Shown one piece after another: positions 8,298 through 16,403 of a stretch of 64,000 bases of DNA. Source of the DNA: JAYOEY01 sp038120295 (GTDB lineage Bacteria; Pseudomonadota; Alphaproteobacteria; MPNO01; UBA2964); assembly GCA_038120295.1 (NCBI GenBank), contig JAYOLL010000009.1, forward strand, positions 1 to 64,000, given 5' to 3'. The notes beneath the pieces were generated by a model that saw nothing but the letters and a program-made list of their open reading frames with translations, searched no databases and was not told the DNA's origin. The translations under genes and the position numbers were made by a program. How positions within the stretch are numbered: the first letter of the stretch is position 1; each line of letters starts with the position of its first letter.

Positions 8298-9170
8298 ATG
8301 ACCAGACCCTGTCCCGGCCCCGATTACGGCTATCGGCCGCCCAAGGTCGCGCCGCCGCCCGGCGCCTGCTGCACGCAGGCGCATGTGTTCGGCCCGTCCG
8401 ACCGGTTTCCCTATGCGCCGGAGCGGGGCTATACGCCGCCCGATTGCCCGGTCGAGGAATATCTCAAGCTGCTCGATACGCTCGGGCTCGACCGCGGCGT
8501 GATCGTCCATGGCAGCGCACACGGTTCGGACAATTCGGTGTCGGTCGCCGGGATTGCGACCGCGCCCGACCGGCTGCGCGGCGTCGCCGTCATCCGTCCC
8601 GATATGTCGGATAAGGAGCTTGAAGATCTGAACGCAGGCGGCATGCGCGGGTTTCGCCTGTCGACAATGCTGGCGGGCGCGACGTCGATCGATCATCTGG
8701 AATCTCTGGCCGACCGGACCGCGCAGTACGGGTGGCATGTCGTGCTCCATCTCGACGACGTGGCGGAACTGATTGAGCTCAGCCCCCGTCTTAAAGCGTT
8801 AAGTATTCCCTTCATGATCGACCATCTGGGCCGCGTCCGTGGCGGGCAGGGCGTCGATTATTCCGGATTCCAGGCCCTGATCGCGCTGCTGCACGAAACC
8901 GATCACGGCTGGGCCAAGCTTGCGAGCTGGTACCGTCTGTCGGATCAGGGTGCGCCGTTCGACGACATTACGCCGCTGGCGCGCGCGCTGCTCGAAACAA
9001 GACCGGACCGGGTCGTCTGGGGCACCAACTGGCCGCATCCGATCCTGTGGGACTATCCGATGCCTAACGACACAGACCTGCTGGAACAGGCGATGGGCTG
9101 GTGCGGCGACGATTCGACGCTGCGGCAGGTCTTCGTCGACAATCCGGCGCAACTTTACGGGTTCGAATAG
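8298..9170 (+). CDS. amidohydrolase family protein, 2-pyrone-4,6-dicarboxylate lactonase (LigI)-like
   Basis: Metal-dependent TIM-barrel hydrolase of the amidohydrolase_2 superfamily, 290 residues. The opening CCTQAHVFGPSDRFPYAPER strongly recalls LigI-type lactonases, although the usual HxH metal motif reads QAH here. MIDHLGR in the middle and the late WGTNWPHP motif supply the other active-site positions. The ATG at 8298 was chosen because it gives the family N terminus; the open frame further upstream overlaps the preceding gene. Probably opens a lactone or hydrolyses a C-O or C-C bond in the pathway encoded by its neighbours; the substrate is not known. Confidence 0.8.
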   Translation: MTRPCPGPDYGYRPPKVAPPPGACCTQAHVFGPSDRFPYAPERGYTPPDCPVEEYLKLLDTLGLDRGVIVHGSAHGSDNSVSVAGIATAPDRLRGVAVIRPDMSDKELEDLNAGGMRGFRLSTMLAGATSIDHLESLADRTAQYGWHVVLHLDDVAELIELSPRLKALSIPFMIDHLGRVRGGQGVDYSGFQALIALLHETDHGWAKLASWYRLSDQGAPFDDITPLARALLETRPDRVVWGTNWPHPILWDYPMPNDTDLLEQAMGWCGDDSTLRQVFVDNPAQLYGFE

Positions 9171-9172
9171 AG

Positions 9173-9694
9173 ATGGCCGACGAACGAAGCGATGAATGGC
9201 CGAAGCTGATCTTCGACCGCCTAGTCGAGCACGGGGTGAGCCTGTTCGCCCACGTCCCCGATTTCGGCAACGACAAAATCGTCAAGCTGGCCGACGAGCA
9301 TAACGAGACGCGGTCGGTCCTTCTGTCGAACGAGGCGGAAGGGGTCGGGCTGTGTGTCGGCGCCGATCTTGTCGGCGACCGCGCGGTGCTGCTGATGCAA
9401 TCGTCCGGCGTCGGCAACGTGCCGAACATGCTCTCTCTCATCACCGGCGGGCGTTTTCCCCTGCTGACCATCGTCACGATGCGCGGCGATTACGGCGAAC
9501 AGAACCCGTGGCAGTACCCGATGGGTCAGGCGGTCCAGCCGGTACTGGAAGCCATGGGCCTGCAGGTCATCCGCGTCGACCGGCATGACGAGTTGGAACA
9601 GGCGGTGGTGTCCGCCATTAACGCGTCGTTCGTCGCGGGGCAGGGGGTCGCGCTGATCCTGTCTCAGAAGTTCCTCGGCGCGAAGTCGTTCTAG
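9173..9694 (+). CDS. ThDP-dependent decarboxylase, alpha (PYR-domain) subunit, sulfopyruvate/phosphonopyruvate type
   Basis: 173-residue protein equal to the N-terminal pyrimidine-binding domain of ThDP enzymes, as in ComD and the alpha half of sulfopyruvate and phosphonopyruvate decarboxylases. The conserved Glu that activates ThDP lies in LLSNEAEGVGLCVGADL; QSSGVGN and RGDYGEQNPWQ are further family features. The start at 9173 is two bases after the upstream stop. The partner subunit is at 9890-10483, separated by a GC-rich palindromic repeat. The complex would decarboxylate a 3-substituted pyruvate to an aldehyde; sulfopyruvate is the precedent, not shown here. Confidence 0.82.
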   Translation: MADERSDEWPKLIFDRLVEHGVSLFAHVPDFGNDKIVKLADEHNETRSVLLSNEAEGVGLCVGADLVGDRAVLLMQSSGVGNVPNMLSLITGGRFPLLTIVTMRGDYGEQNPWQYPMGQAVQPVLEAMGLQVIRVDRHDELEQAVVSAINASFVAGQGVALILSQKFLGAKSF

Positions 9695-9729
9695 AGTCTG
9701 ATGGAATAAATATGGTCGGGTTGTCGAAT

Positions 9730-9840
9730 CCCCACCTCACCCCAACCCTCTCCCCCCCAAGGGGCGGAGAGGGGGTAGTTCGCGATCCTGCAACCGCGTC
9801 CCCCTCCGCCTTTCAGGGGGGAGGGGACAGGGGAGGTGGG
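9730..9840. repeat. GC-rich palindromic intergenic repeat
   Basis: A 111-bp element between the two decarboxylase subunit genes, bounded by CCCACCTC (9731-9738) and GAGGTGGG (9833-9840). It contains two nested hairpins: CCCTCTCC with GGAGAGGG around 9746-9773, and CCCCTCC with GGAGGGG around 9800-9826. It looks like the dispersed CCCTCTCCCC...GGGGAGAGGG repeats common in alphaproteobacterial intergenic DNA. It is the only large gap in this operon and could act as an mRNA-processing or attenuation site. Confidence 0.7.
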
Positions 9841-9889
9841 TCGTGGGCCGATTCCGGCTATTCGTTCATTGAGATTCGAGATATCGCCA

Positions 9890-10483
9890 ATGGCTGACAT
9901 TACCCTCGACAGAAAAGATGTCCTTCCCGTCCTGTTTCCCAACCCGGAAAATTACCTGATCGTCACCGGGCTGGCCGGTGCCGCCAAGGATGCGGCGGAA
10001 TACACGCGGGAAGCTGACAATCTGATTACCATGGGCGGCGCGATGGGGGCGGCGATCCCCATCGGGCTCGGCATGGCGCTGTCCGCCTCTTCCGAGCAGG
10101 TGGCGGTGATTACCGGAGACGGTGAAATCCTGATGACGGTCGGCTCGCTTGCCTCGGTCGCATCGATGATGCCCGACAACCTGACCATCGTGTGCATCGA
10201 TAACGGCATGCATGGCGAGACCGGAGGCCAGAAGGGCCACACCGCGCGACGCACGGATCTCGCGAAGATGGCGGAAGGGGCCGGCATTCCGTCCACCATG
10301 ACGATCTCGACCCCGGCGGAACTCGACGCCGGATACCGCTTTCTGCAGGAAAGCCCCGCGCCGCGTTTTCTGTGCGTCAAGGTGACCGACGCACCGCCTT
10401 CGTCCTATAAACGCAACTGGGATCTGGTCGAAGGACGACTCAAATTCCGTAACGCCTATCTCGCCAGACAGAAATCAGCCTGA
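9890..10483 (+). CDS. ThDP-dependent decarboxylase, beta (PP-domain) subunit, sulfopyruvate/phosphonopyruvate type
   Basis: 197-residue C-terminal, diphosphate-binding domain of a ThDP enzyme (ComE-like). The ThDP/Mg motif starts at GDGEILMTVGSLASVA and ends in CIDNGMHGETGGQ. MGGAMGAAIPIGLGMAL is the usual preceding loop. The frame is open to 9836, inside the repeat, but the ATG at 9890 gives MADITLDRKD, a better N terminus; its ribosome site is weak. It is the partner of the alpha subunit at 9173-9694. Split subunits are usual for sulfopyruvate decarboxylases, whereas phosphonopyruvate decarboxylase is usually one chain. Confidence 0.82.
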   Translation: MADITLDRKDVLPVLFPNPENYLIVTGLAGAAKDAAEYTREADNLITMGGAMGAAIPIGLGMALSASSEQVAVITGDGEILMTVGSLASVASMMPDNLTIVCIDNGMHGETGGQKGHTARRTDLAKMAEGAGIPSTMTISTPAELDAGYRFLQESPAPRFLCVKVTDAPPSSYKRNWDLVEGRLKFRNAYLARQKSA

Positions 10484-10497
10484 CAGGAGTCAATTCG

Positions 10498-11838
10498 ATG
10501 ACCGATATCTCGCCCCGCTCATACTTTTCCGCAACGGACGGATTCCGTGACGGTTCCGACACGCCACGCGCCTTCCTTGAGCGCTGTATCGAATCCATCG
10601 AAGCGCAGGAGCCCCAGGTCGGCGCGTTCGTGAACATGAACCTTGAAGGCGCGCGGGCAGCAGCCGATGCCGCGACCGAACGCTGGAAATCGGGCGATAC
10701 GCTGTCGCTGATCGACGGCATGCCGGTCGGTATCAAGGACGTGATGGAAACCGCCGACATGCCGACCGAGCAGGGTTCGCCCCTGTTCGCCGGCTGGGAA
10801 GGAAAGCGCGACTGCGCTGCCGCAGTAGCGCTGCGCGAGGCCGGTGCGGTTGTGGTCGGCAAGACGGTGACGACCGAGTTTGCCGCGACCCAGGCGCGCG
10901 GCACCCGCAACCCGTACGACACGACGCGCACGCCGGGCGGCTCTTCCAGCGGGTCGGCGGCGGCGGTGGGCAGCGGCATGCTGTCGGCGGCGCTGGGCTC
11001 CCAGGTGATCGGATCGATCATCCGCCCGTCCAGCTATTGCGGCGCCTACGGCTACAAGCCGAGCGTCGGCGGCATCAACCGGGGCGGCAGCTTCGACGGG
11101 TTCAGCCAGAGCTGCACCGGCGTTCTCGCAGCCACGCTCGACGAGGTGTGGACGACGACGCGGGCGATCACATCGCGCGCCGGCGGCGATGCCGGCTATC
11201 TCGGTGTCGTGGGACCCATGGAGATGCCCGCAACGGAAAAACCGCGCCGCCTTGCCGTGCTGGAAACCGATGGCTGGGCTGTCGCGGGCGAGGAGGCGAA
11301 AGCGCAGCTTGGAGAAGCGCGCGATCGTCTGGCCGAAGCAGGGATTGAGTTTATAGACCGCAATTCGTCCGACGCGGTCGAAGCGGTCGAAGCCGCCATT
11401 CAGGGTGCGATGGGGACGTCGCGCGACATCAACGCGTGGGAGGGCCGCTGGCCGCTCAACACCTATGCGCGCGACATGGATCGCAGTCAGCTCAGCCCCA
11501 GCGCGATCGAGCGGCTTGAGCAGGCCGAATCCATGACGCAGGACGATTTCAGGGAACTGTCGGCAACGCGTGAAGATGCGCGCCGGGTCTATGCCGCGCT
11601 GGCTGCGGAAGCCGATTTCTGTATTACGCTTTCGGCCACCGGGGCGGCGCCGGTCGGGATCGAGTCCACCGGCGATCCCGTATTCACCGTTCCGACCTCG
11701 ATGCTCGGCGTGCCGACGATTTCACTGCCGTTGCTACAGGCCGAAGGGCTGCCGCTCGGGCTTCAGGTCATCGGATTCCAGAACCGCGACGCCGAGCTGT
11801 TCGCTGGCGCAGCATCCGTGGTTGCGACTCTGGGCTGA
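10498..11838 (+). CDS. amidase signature family protein
   Basis: 446-residue amidase (GatA-like superfamily). The Ser-cisSer-Lys triad is recognisable: Lys about 80 in PVGIKDVMET, cis-Ser in TPGGSSSGSAAAVGSG about 151, and the nucleophile in GSIIRPSSYCG about 173. The last motif differs from the common GGSIRxPAS by one residue. An AGGAG ribosome site lies nine bases before the ATG. It would hydrolyse a carboxamide; its place in the operon suggests the pathway substrate or an intermediate is an amide. It is not a GatA of the tRNA amidotransferase, since gatB and gatC are absent. Confidence 0.85.
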   Translation: MTDISPRSYFSATDGFRDGSDTPRAFLERCIESIEAQEPQVGAFVNMNLEGARAAADAATERWKSGDTLSLIDGMPVGIKDVMETADMPTEQGSPLFAGWEGKRDCAAAVALREAGAVVVGKTVTTEFAATQARGTRNPYDTTRTPGGSSSGSAAAVGSGMLSAALGSQVIGSIIRPSSYCGAYGYKPSVGGINRGGSFDGFSQSCTGVLAATLDEVWTTTRAITSRAGGDAGYLGVVGPMEMPATEKPRRLAVLETDGWAVAGEEAKAQLGEARDRLAEAGIEFIDRNSSDAVEAVEAAIQGAMGTSRDINAWEGRWPLNTYARDMDRSQLSPSAIERLEQAESMTQDDFRELSATREDARRVYAALAAEADFCITLSATGAAPVGIESTGDPVFTVPTSMLGVPTISLPLLQAEGLPLGLQVIGFQNRDAELFAGAASVVATLG

Positions 11839-11841
11839 CGG

Positions 11842-12366
11842 ATGATTTATGCGCTGGGCGACAAGCGGCTCAGAACCGCCGGTGAGGATTACTGGATCGC
11901 GCCCAGCGCCGATGTGATCGGCGACGTGACGCTGGGGCGCAATGTCAGCATCTGGTGGAATGCGACGCTGCGTGGCGACAACGACCCCATCGTGATCGGC
12001 GACAACTGCAACATCCAGGACGGGTCCGTCCTGCATACCGATCCCGGTTTCGGGCTGACCCTGGCCGACAATGTCTCGGTCGGCCATATGTGCATGATCC
12101 ATGGCTGCACCATCGGCGAGGGAAGCCTGATCGGGATCGGGGCGGTCGTGCTCAACGGCGCGAAGATCGGGCGCAACTGCCTGATCGCTGCCAAGGCGCT
12201 GATCGGCGAGGGCAAGGAAATACCGGACAATTCGCTGGTGATGGGCGCGCCCGGCAAGGTCGTACGCGAGGTCTCCGAAGAACAGATCGAGATGCTGCGG
12301 CACATCCCGGAAAGCTACGTGCAGCGCTGGCGGCGCTACAGGGAAGAGCTCAAGCCGCTCGATTGA
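11842..12366 (+). CDS. gamma carbonic anhydrase family protein (YrdA/PaaY-like)
   Basis: Left-handed beta-helix protein of 174 residues made of hexapeptide repeats (for example IGDNCNIQDGSVLH). The three zinc-ligand histidines of the gamma-carbonic-anhydrase fold are present: one in SVLHTD and two in VGHMCMIHGC. A C-terminal helix (YVQRWRRYREELK) follows. Members are soluble trimers; some hydrate CO2, others such as PaaY hydrolyse thioesters. It starts three bases after the amidase stop, so it belongs to the same transcript. Handling CO2 from the decarboxylase is an attractive but untested link. Confidence 0.85.
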   Translation: MIYALGDKRLRTAGEDYWIAPSADVIGDVTLGRNVSIWWNATLRGDNDPIVIGDNCNIQDGSVLHTDPGFGLTLADNVSVGHMCMIHGCTIGEGSLIGIGAVVLNGAKIGRNCLIAAKALIGEGKEIPDNSLVMGAPGKVVREVSEEQIEMLRHIPESYVQRWRRYREELKPLD

Positions 12367-12463
12367 TTATCTGTCCCCATTGATTTTGCGTGCTTCCTGC
12401 GCGACGCTTGTGCCATGCGGACCGGTCCCGGTCCGATCCTGATTTCGGGTGACGGAGCAGCAG

Positions 12464-13354
12464 ATGGCAACGCAGATGAAATACGACCGCGCGGCGGAGG
12501 ATATCGGCAATATCGTGTCGCTGGAGCATGTCAACGTGCAGATCGACGACCAGCGTAAATCGACCCTTTTCTATATCGCCGGGCTCGGGCTTACGCGCGA
12601 TCCCTACATGATGGTGACGGTCACTAACATGTGGGCGACGGTCGGGCGCAGCCAGTTTCATCTGCCCACCAATACGGCGCAGGTCCTGCGCGGGCGCATC
12701 GGTCTCGTGATGCCCGAGCTCGACTCGCTGGTCGAGCGGCTCGCTTCGGTCAAAAAGGATCTCAAGGGAACGAAGTTTTCCTATAAGACGGGCAAGGGCA
12801 ATTCGACTGTCGATGTCACCTGCCCATGGGGCAACCGCTTCAGGGTGCATACGCCCGATCCGGAACGGTTCGGCCCCTACCAGCTCGGCCTGCCCTATGT
12901 GCAGTTCGACGTGAAGCTGGGGACAGCGGAAGGCATCGCGCGGTTCTACGAGCAGATCATGGATGCGCCGTCGCGTGTCGGGAAATTCGACGGGGCGAAG
13001 TCGGCGCGGGTGATGGTGGGCCACGGGCAGGAGCTGATTTTCAGCGAGACGAAGCGCCGAATGCCGAAATTCGACGGCCATCATATCCAGGTCTATGTCG
13101 CCGATTTCTCCGGGCCGCACCGTCGCTTGCAGGAACTCGGGCTGGTCTCGCAGGAGGACAACCAGCACCAGTACCGCTTCGTCGATATCGTCGATCCGGA
13201 TAACGGCAAGAAGCTGTTCGAGATCGAGCACGAGATCCGGTCGATGACCCACCCGCTCTATGCGCGCGAACTGGTCAACCGCAATCCGGCGCAGAACATA
13301 AGGGTCTATAGGGAAGGCTATTCCGACCGACCCTATCTGCTGCCGCGGGCTTAG
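12464..13354 (+). CDS. VOC/glyoxalase superfamily two-domain protein
   Basis: 296-residue protein of the vicinal-oxygen-chelate superfamily. The first module starts SLEHVNVQIDD, and a second beta-alpha-beta-beta-beta module starts YVQFDVKLG and includes FDGHHIQVYVADFS and KLFEIEHEIR. Possible metal ligands are the His in LEHVNV, the His in GHHIQVY and the Glu in FEIEHE. The GTG at 12449 overlaps the GGAG ribosome site used by the ATG at 12464, which was chosen. Function unknown; ring-cleavage dioxygenase, isomerase or resistance functions all occur in this fold. A strong hairpin terminator follows. Confidence 0.72.
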   Translation: MATQMKYDRAAEDIGNIVSLEHVNVQIDDQRKSTLFYIAGLGLTRDPYMMVTVTNMWATVGRSQFHLPTNTAQVLRGRIGLVMPELDSLVERLASVKKDLKGTKFSYKTGKGNSTVDVTCPWGNRFRVHTPDPERFGPYQLGLPYVQFDVKLGTAEGIARFYEQIMDAPSRVGKFDGAKSARVMVGHGQELIFSETKRRMPKFDGHHIQVYVADFSGPHRRLQELGLVSQEDNQHQYRFVDIVDPDNGKKLFEIEHEIRSMTHPLYARELVNRNPAQNIRVYREGYSDRPYLLPRA

Positions 13355-13369
13355 CCCTGTTCATTTATT

Positions 13370-13460
13370 CTCGTCATGCCCGGGCCCAGACCCGGGCATC
13401 TTTTTGAGGACAAAACACTGTAACTACGAGATCACCGGGACAGGCCCGGTGATGACGAGG
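13370..13460. repeat. palindromic CGTCATGCCCGGG repeat, copy 1, with terminator hairpin
   Basis: A 91-bp element between convergent genes. Its ends are inverted repeats: CTCGTCATGCCCGGGCC at 13370 against GGCCCGGTGATGACGAG, ending 13459. Inside, a perfect 9-bp stem (ATGCCCGGG 13376-13384, CCCGGGCAT 13391-13399) is followed by CTTTTT, an intrinsic terminator for the VOC gene. A second hairpin (TCACCGGGACAGGCCCGGTGA) faces the other strand. A related copy lies at 17013-17130. This family of imperfect inverted repeats is widespread in alphaproteobacteria. Confidence 0.8.
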
Positions 13461-13469
13461 ATATTGTTG

Positions 13470-13937
13470 CTACGTCCTCACCGGACTCCGGTCCCGCTTG
13501 ATATCGAGCAGCGGCGTGCCGTCGAGGCAGTCGAGTCCGACCACGTCGATCTCGTTCTCCCGAACGGCGAGGATCGGGACCACCGAAGCCGCGATCGGGT
13601 TCGGGCGGGGCGGGGTGCGCATGGAGAACACGCCGATGAGCGCGTCGCGCACGCCTTCGCGGGCAGGAAGCTGCGTCATGTCGCGCCGCGCCTGGTGGAG
13701 CCAGTAAAGCACCAGCGCCTTCCCGCCTTCCTTCAGCCCGACCAGCCCCGGCGCGTAATCCGGCGCGAGCCTGATCGTGCAGGGAAGATACTCGTTCCCG
13801 TTATGCCGGTTGGGGCAATCCTTCATCTCCTTGTAGGGCGTGTGGATCGTGCCGATGACCGTGCATTCGATGGTCTCGCCCGGCTGCGGCGTACCCGTTC
13901 CGGACTCGTAGATCGTATAGGGCTGTCTTTTCGCCAT
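13470..13937 (-). CDS. TrmO/TsaA (UPF0066)-like protein
   Basis: 155-residue protein resembling the TrmO/YaeB/TsaA family, which N6-methylates t6A37 in tRNA using SAM. Family features are VIGTIHTPY near residue 28, HNGNEYLPCTI, VLYWLHQA, the diagnostic SMRTPPRPNPI and LDCLDGTPLLDIKR. The ATG at 13937 is two bases after the Mo-hydroxylase stop. The frame stays open far upstream, but that part lies inside the hydroxylase gene and is not coding in this frame. Pairing with a Mo hydroxylase is odd for a tRNA enzyme, so a metabolic role for this homologue is possible. Confidence 0.78.
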   Translation of the reverse strand: MAKRQPYTIYESGTGTPQPGETIECTVIGTIHTPYKEMKDCPNRHNGNEYLPCTIRLAPDYAPGLVGLKEGGKALVLYWLHQARRDMTQLPAREGVRDALIGVFSMRTPPRPNPIAASVVPILAVRENEIDVVGLDCLDGTPLLDIKRDRSPVRT

Positions 13938-13939
13938 TG

Positions 13940-16273
13940 TCACGCTGCCTCCTGCTTTGCATCGCGGATCGCTCGCCACACCCTGTCGGGCGTTGCCGGC
14001 ATCGGCATGTCGCGGATGCCAAGCGGGCGGAGCGCGTCGTTGATCGCGTTCATCGTTGCGGCCAGCGCGCCGACCGTGCCGCATTCTCCGGCGCCCTTGA
14101 CGCCGAGCGGGTTCGTCGCGGTCGGGACCGGATGACGGTCGAGCGTGAAATCGCAGAAATCGTCGGCCCGCGGCATGCAGTAATCGAGGAACGAGCCCGT
14201 CAGCACCTGGCCCGATTCCGGGTCGTATCTGATGTCCTCGCAGATCGCCTGGCCGACGCCCTGCGCGATGCCGCCATGGACCTGCCCGTCGACCAGCAAC
14301 GGGTTGAGTTCGACGCCGACATCGTGCACCGCCGTGTAGCGAACGATCTTCGTCACGCCGGTATCGGGGTCGATCTCCACCTCGCACACATGGGCGGAGT
14401 TCGGCACGTTTGCCTCGTCGGGCGACCAGGTCGCGGTTTCGTACAGGCCGATTTCGATATCTGGCGGCAGCTTGTTGGGCGAAAACGCCGTTTCGGCGAC
14501 TTCCTGGAACGTCACCGTGCGGTCGGTGCCGGCGACGGTGAAGGTGCCATCCTCGAACTCGATATCCTCGGCGGCGGCCTCCATCAGGTGGGCGGCGATC
14601 TTTTTCGATTTCTCGATCACCTTGTCGACCGCCTTGTAGATCGCGGTGCCGGCGATGGTCGCGGTGCGCGCGCCGCCGGTGCCGGTGCCCCAGGACAGCG
14701 CCTTGGTGTCGCCCTCGATCACGCGCAGGCTTTCCACGTCCATGCCCAGCCGGTCGGAGACGATCTGCTTGTAGATCGTTTCGTGGCTCTGCCCGCCCGC
14801 GGTGGAGCCCGCGAGGATGGTCGCCTGCCCGCCCGGGTCGAAGCGCAGTTCGGCGGTTTCCGGCGACGGGCCGGCGGAGGGATCGACGCTGGACGAAACG
14901 CCGACGCCATAGAGCATGCCGCGCGCTTCGGCATCCGCCCGGCGGGTCGCTGCGTTCGCGTAGTCGGATTTCTCCAGCGCCTTGTCGAGCACCTTCTCGA
15001 ATTCGCCGCAATCGTAGCCCCCGCCGAGCGGCAGCTTGTACGGCATGGCGTCCGCGGGGATCAGGTTGCGGCGACGGATCTCCGCCGGGTCGATGCCCAT
15101 GTCGGCGGCCGCCAGGTCGATCATGCGCTCCAGCACATAGGTGCCCGGCACGCCGCCCGGCGCGCGGTAGTTGGAGACCGGCACCGTGTTGGTGAAGACC
15201 GAGTTGGCCTCCGCATGCGCCGCGGGCGTCGTATAGGTCCCGACCGGCGTCTGGGTGATGCCGTTGGTCGAAATAAAGCCGATCATGGTCAGATACGCGC
15301 CGACATTGTTATTGGAGCGGATACGCACGCCGGTGAACTTTCCGTCGGCATCCAGCGCCAGCTCGCCATCGACCACCATGTCGCGGGCCTGGTCGTCGCA
15401 GATCAGCGCTTCGGAGCGTTCGCAGGTCCATTTGACTGGGCGGCCCGTGCGCTTCGCCGCCCAGGCGGTGAGCGGCACTTCGGGATAAAGCCCGCCCTTC
15501 ATGCCGTAGGAACCGCCGACATCGCCGGCGATGATCGTCATGTCCTGTTCCGGGATGCCGAAAACGTATTTGGTCATCATGGTGCGCCAGATATAGGGGC
15601 GCTGGTGGCAGGCATGGATCGTGTAGTGCTGCGTGCCCTCATCCCACAGGGCGACCACGGCGCGCGGTTCCATCGTGCAGGCGGCGATGCGGTTCACCAC
15701 GAAGCGGCCGCGCACCACGTGATGCGCCTCGGCGATGGCCGCATCCACCGCATCGGAATCGCCGCGTTCGACATGGACCGGCTCGTTGTTTTCGCATTCT
15801 TCCCAGATCTGCGGCGTCCCCGGCTGGTTCGCCTCGGCGGTCGAAAAATGAGCGGGCAGGGGATTGTACTCGACCTCGATGGCTTCGGCGGCGTCCTTGC
15901 CCTGGCTGATGGTCTCCGCGATCACCAGCGCGACCGACTGGCCTACATGGCGCACGCGGTCCCTGGTCAGTGCGGGCCGGTGCGGGCGGTACATGGACGA
16001 GCCGTCGCGGCGTTTCATGGGCGAAATGCCCCGCACCGTGCCGAGCCCGTCGGCCTCGTAATCCTCGCCGGTCAGGATGGCGATGACGCCCGGCATTTTC
16101 TCCGCCTCGGACTTGTCGATCGAGACGATATCGGCATGGGCGTAAGGAGAACGAAGAAACACGCCATGCGCCTGGCGCGGAAAGGTCAAATCGTCGGCGA
16201 AGCGGCCCTTGCCGGTAAGCAGGCGAGGCGCTTCTTCCTGCGTGACGGGCTGGCTGATGGCGAATCTGGTCAT
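13940..16273 (-). CDS. xanthine dehydrogenase/CoxL-family molybdopterin-binding large subunit
   Basis: 777-residue molybdenum hydroxylase large subunit. It has the N-terminal a/b-hammerhead domain (RLLTGKGRFADDL) and Moco-binding segments including GGQSHETIYKQI and GAGECGTVGAL, whose Glu is the general-base position. The CoxL active-site loop of CO dehydrogenase (AYRCSFR) is absent; the matching segment reads NYRAPGG, so this is not form I CODH. The start at 16273 follows a GGAG site; an extension to 16396 is not family-like. The FAD (medium) and 2Fe-2S (small) subunits normally encoded beside it are missing here. It is presumably a hydroxylase of an aromatic or heterocyclic compound. Confidence 0.88.
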   Translation of the reverse strand: MTRFAISQPVTQEEAPRLLTGKGRFADDLTFPRQAHGVFLRSPYAHADIVSIDKSEAEKMPGVIAILTGEDYEADGLGTVRGISPMKRRDGSSMYRPHRPALTRDRVRHVGQSVALVIAETISQGKDAAEAIEVEYNPLPAHFSTAEANQPGTPQIWEECENNEPVHVERGDSDAVDAAIAEAHHVVRGRFVVNRIAACTMEPRAVVALWDEGTQHYTIHACHQRPYIWRTMMTKYVFGIPEQDMTIIAGDVGGSYGMKGGLYPEVPLTAWAAKRTGRPVKWTCERSEALICDDQARDMVVDGELALDADGKFTGVRIRSNNNVGAYLTMIGFISTNGITQTPVGTYTTPAAHAEANSVFTNTVPVSNYRAPGGVPGTYVLERMIDLAAADMGIDPAEIRRRNLIPADAMPYKLPLGGGYDCGEFEKVLDKALEKSDYANAATRRADAEARGMLYGVGVSSSVDPSAGPSPETAELRFDPGGQATILAGSTAGGQSHETIYKQIVSDRLGMDVESLRVIEGDTKALSWGTGTGGARTATIAGTAIYKAVDKVIEKSKKIAAHLMEAAAEDIEFEDGTFTVAGTDRTVTFQEVAETAFSPNKLPPDIEIGLYETATWSPDEANVPNSAHVCEVEIDPDTGVTKIVRYTAVHDVGVELNPLLVDGQVHGGIAQGVGQAICEDIRYDPESGQVLTGSFLDYCMPRADDFCDFTLDRHPVPTATNPLGVKGAGECGTVGALAATMNAINDALRPLGIRDMPMPATPDRVWRAIRDAKQEAA

Positions 16274-16403
16274 AAGGGAACTCCGGATGGGTGAAATCGG
16301 TCTGGGGGAAGTGTAACGGTCGAAAGGGGTTCCGCAACCTCGCCGGGGTCTGAAATCGGTGGTAGTTTCCGCCCCCAAACCCGCCAACCGGAGCACACCT
16401 GAA

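Noticed and set aside
10498..11838. GatA of the tRNA amidotransferase
   Set aside because: No gatB/gatC nearby and the context is catabolic; the family amidase call is safer.
13938..15011. Upstream extension of the TrmO-like frame to 513 residues
   Set aside because: The extra 358 codons lie inside the hydroxylase gene in a non-coding frame; homology begins only at the ATG at 13937.
13940..16273. Carbon monoxide dehydrogenase large subunit (coxL)
   Set aside because: The AYRCSFR active-site loop is missing (NYRAPGG instead) and coxM/coxS are absent.
13937..16294. Open frame of 785 codons on the plus strand opposite the Mo-hydroxylase gene
   Set aside because: It mirrors the hydroxylase frame in GC-rich DNA, has Arg/His/Asp-rich low-information sequence and no domain motif.
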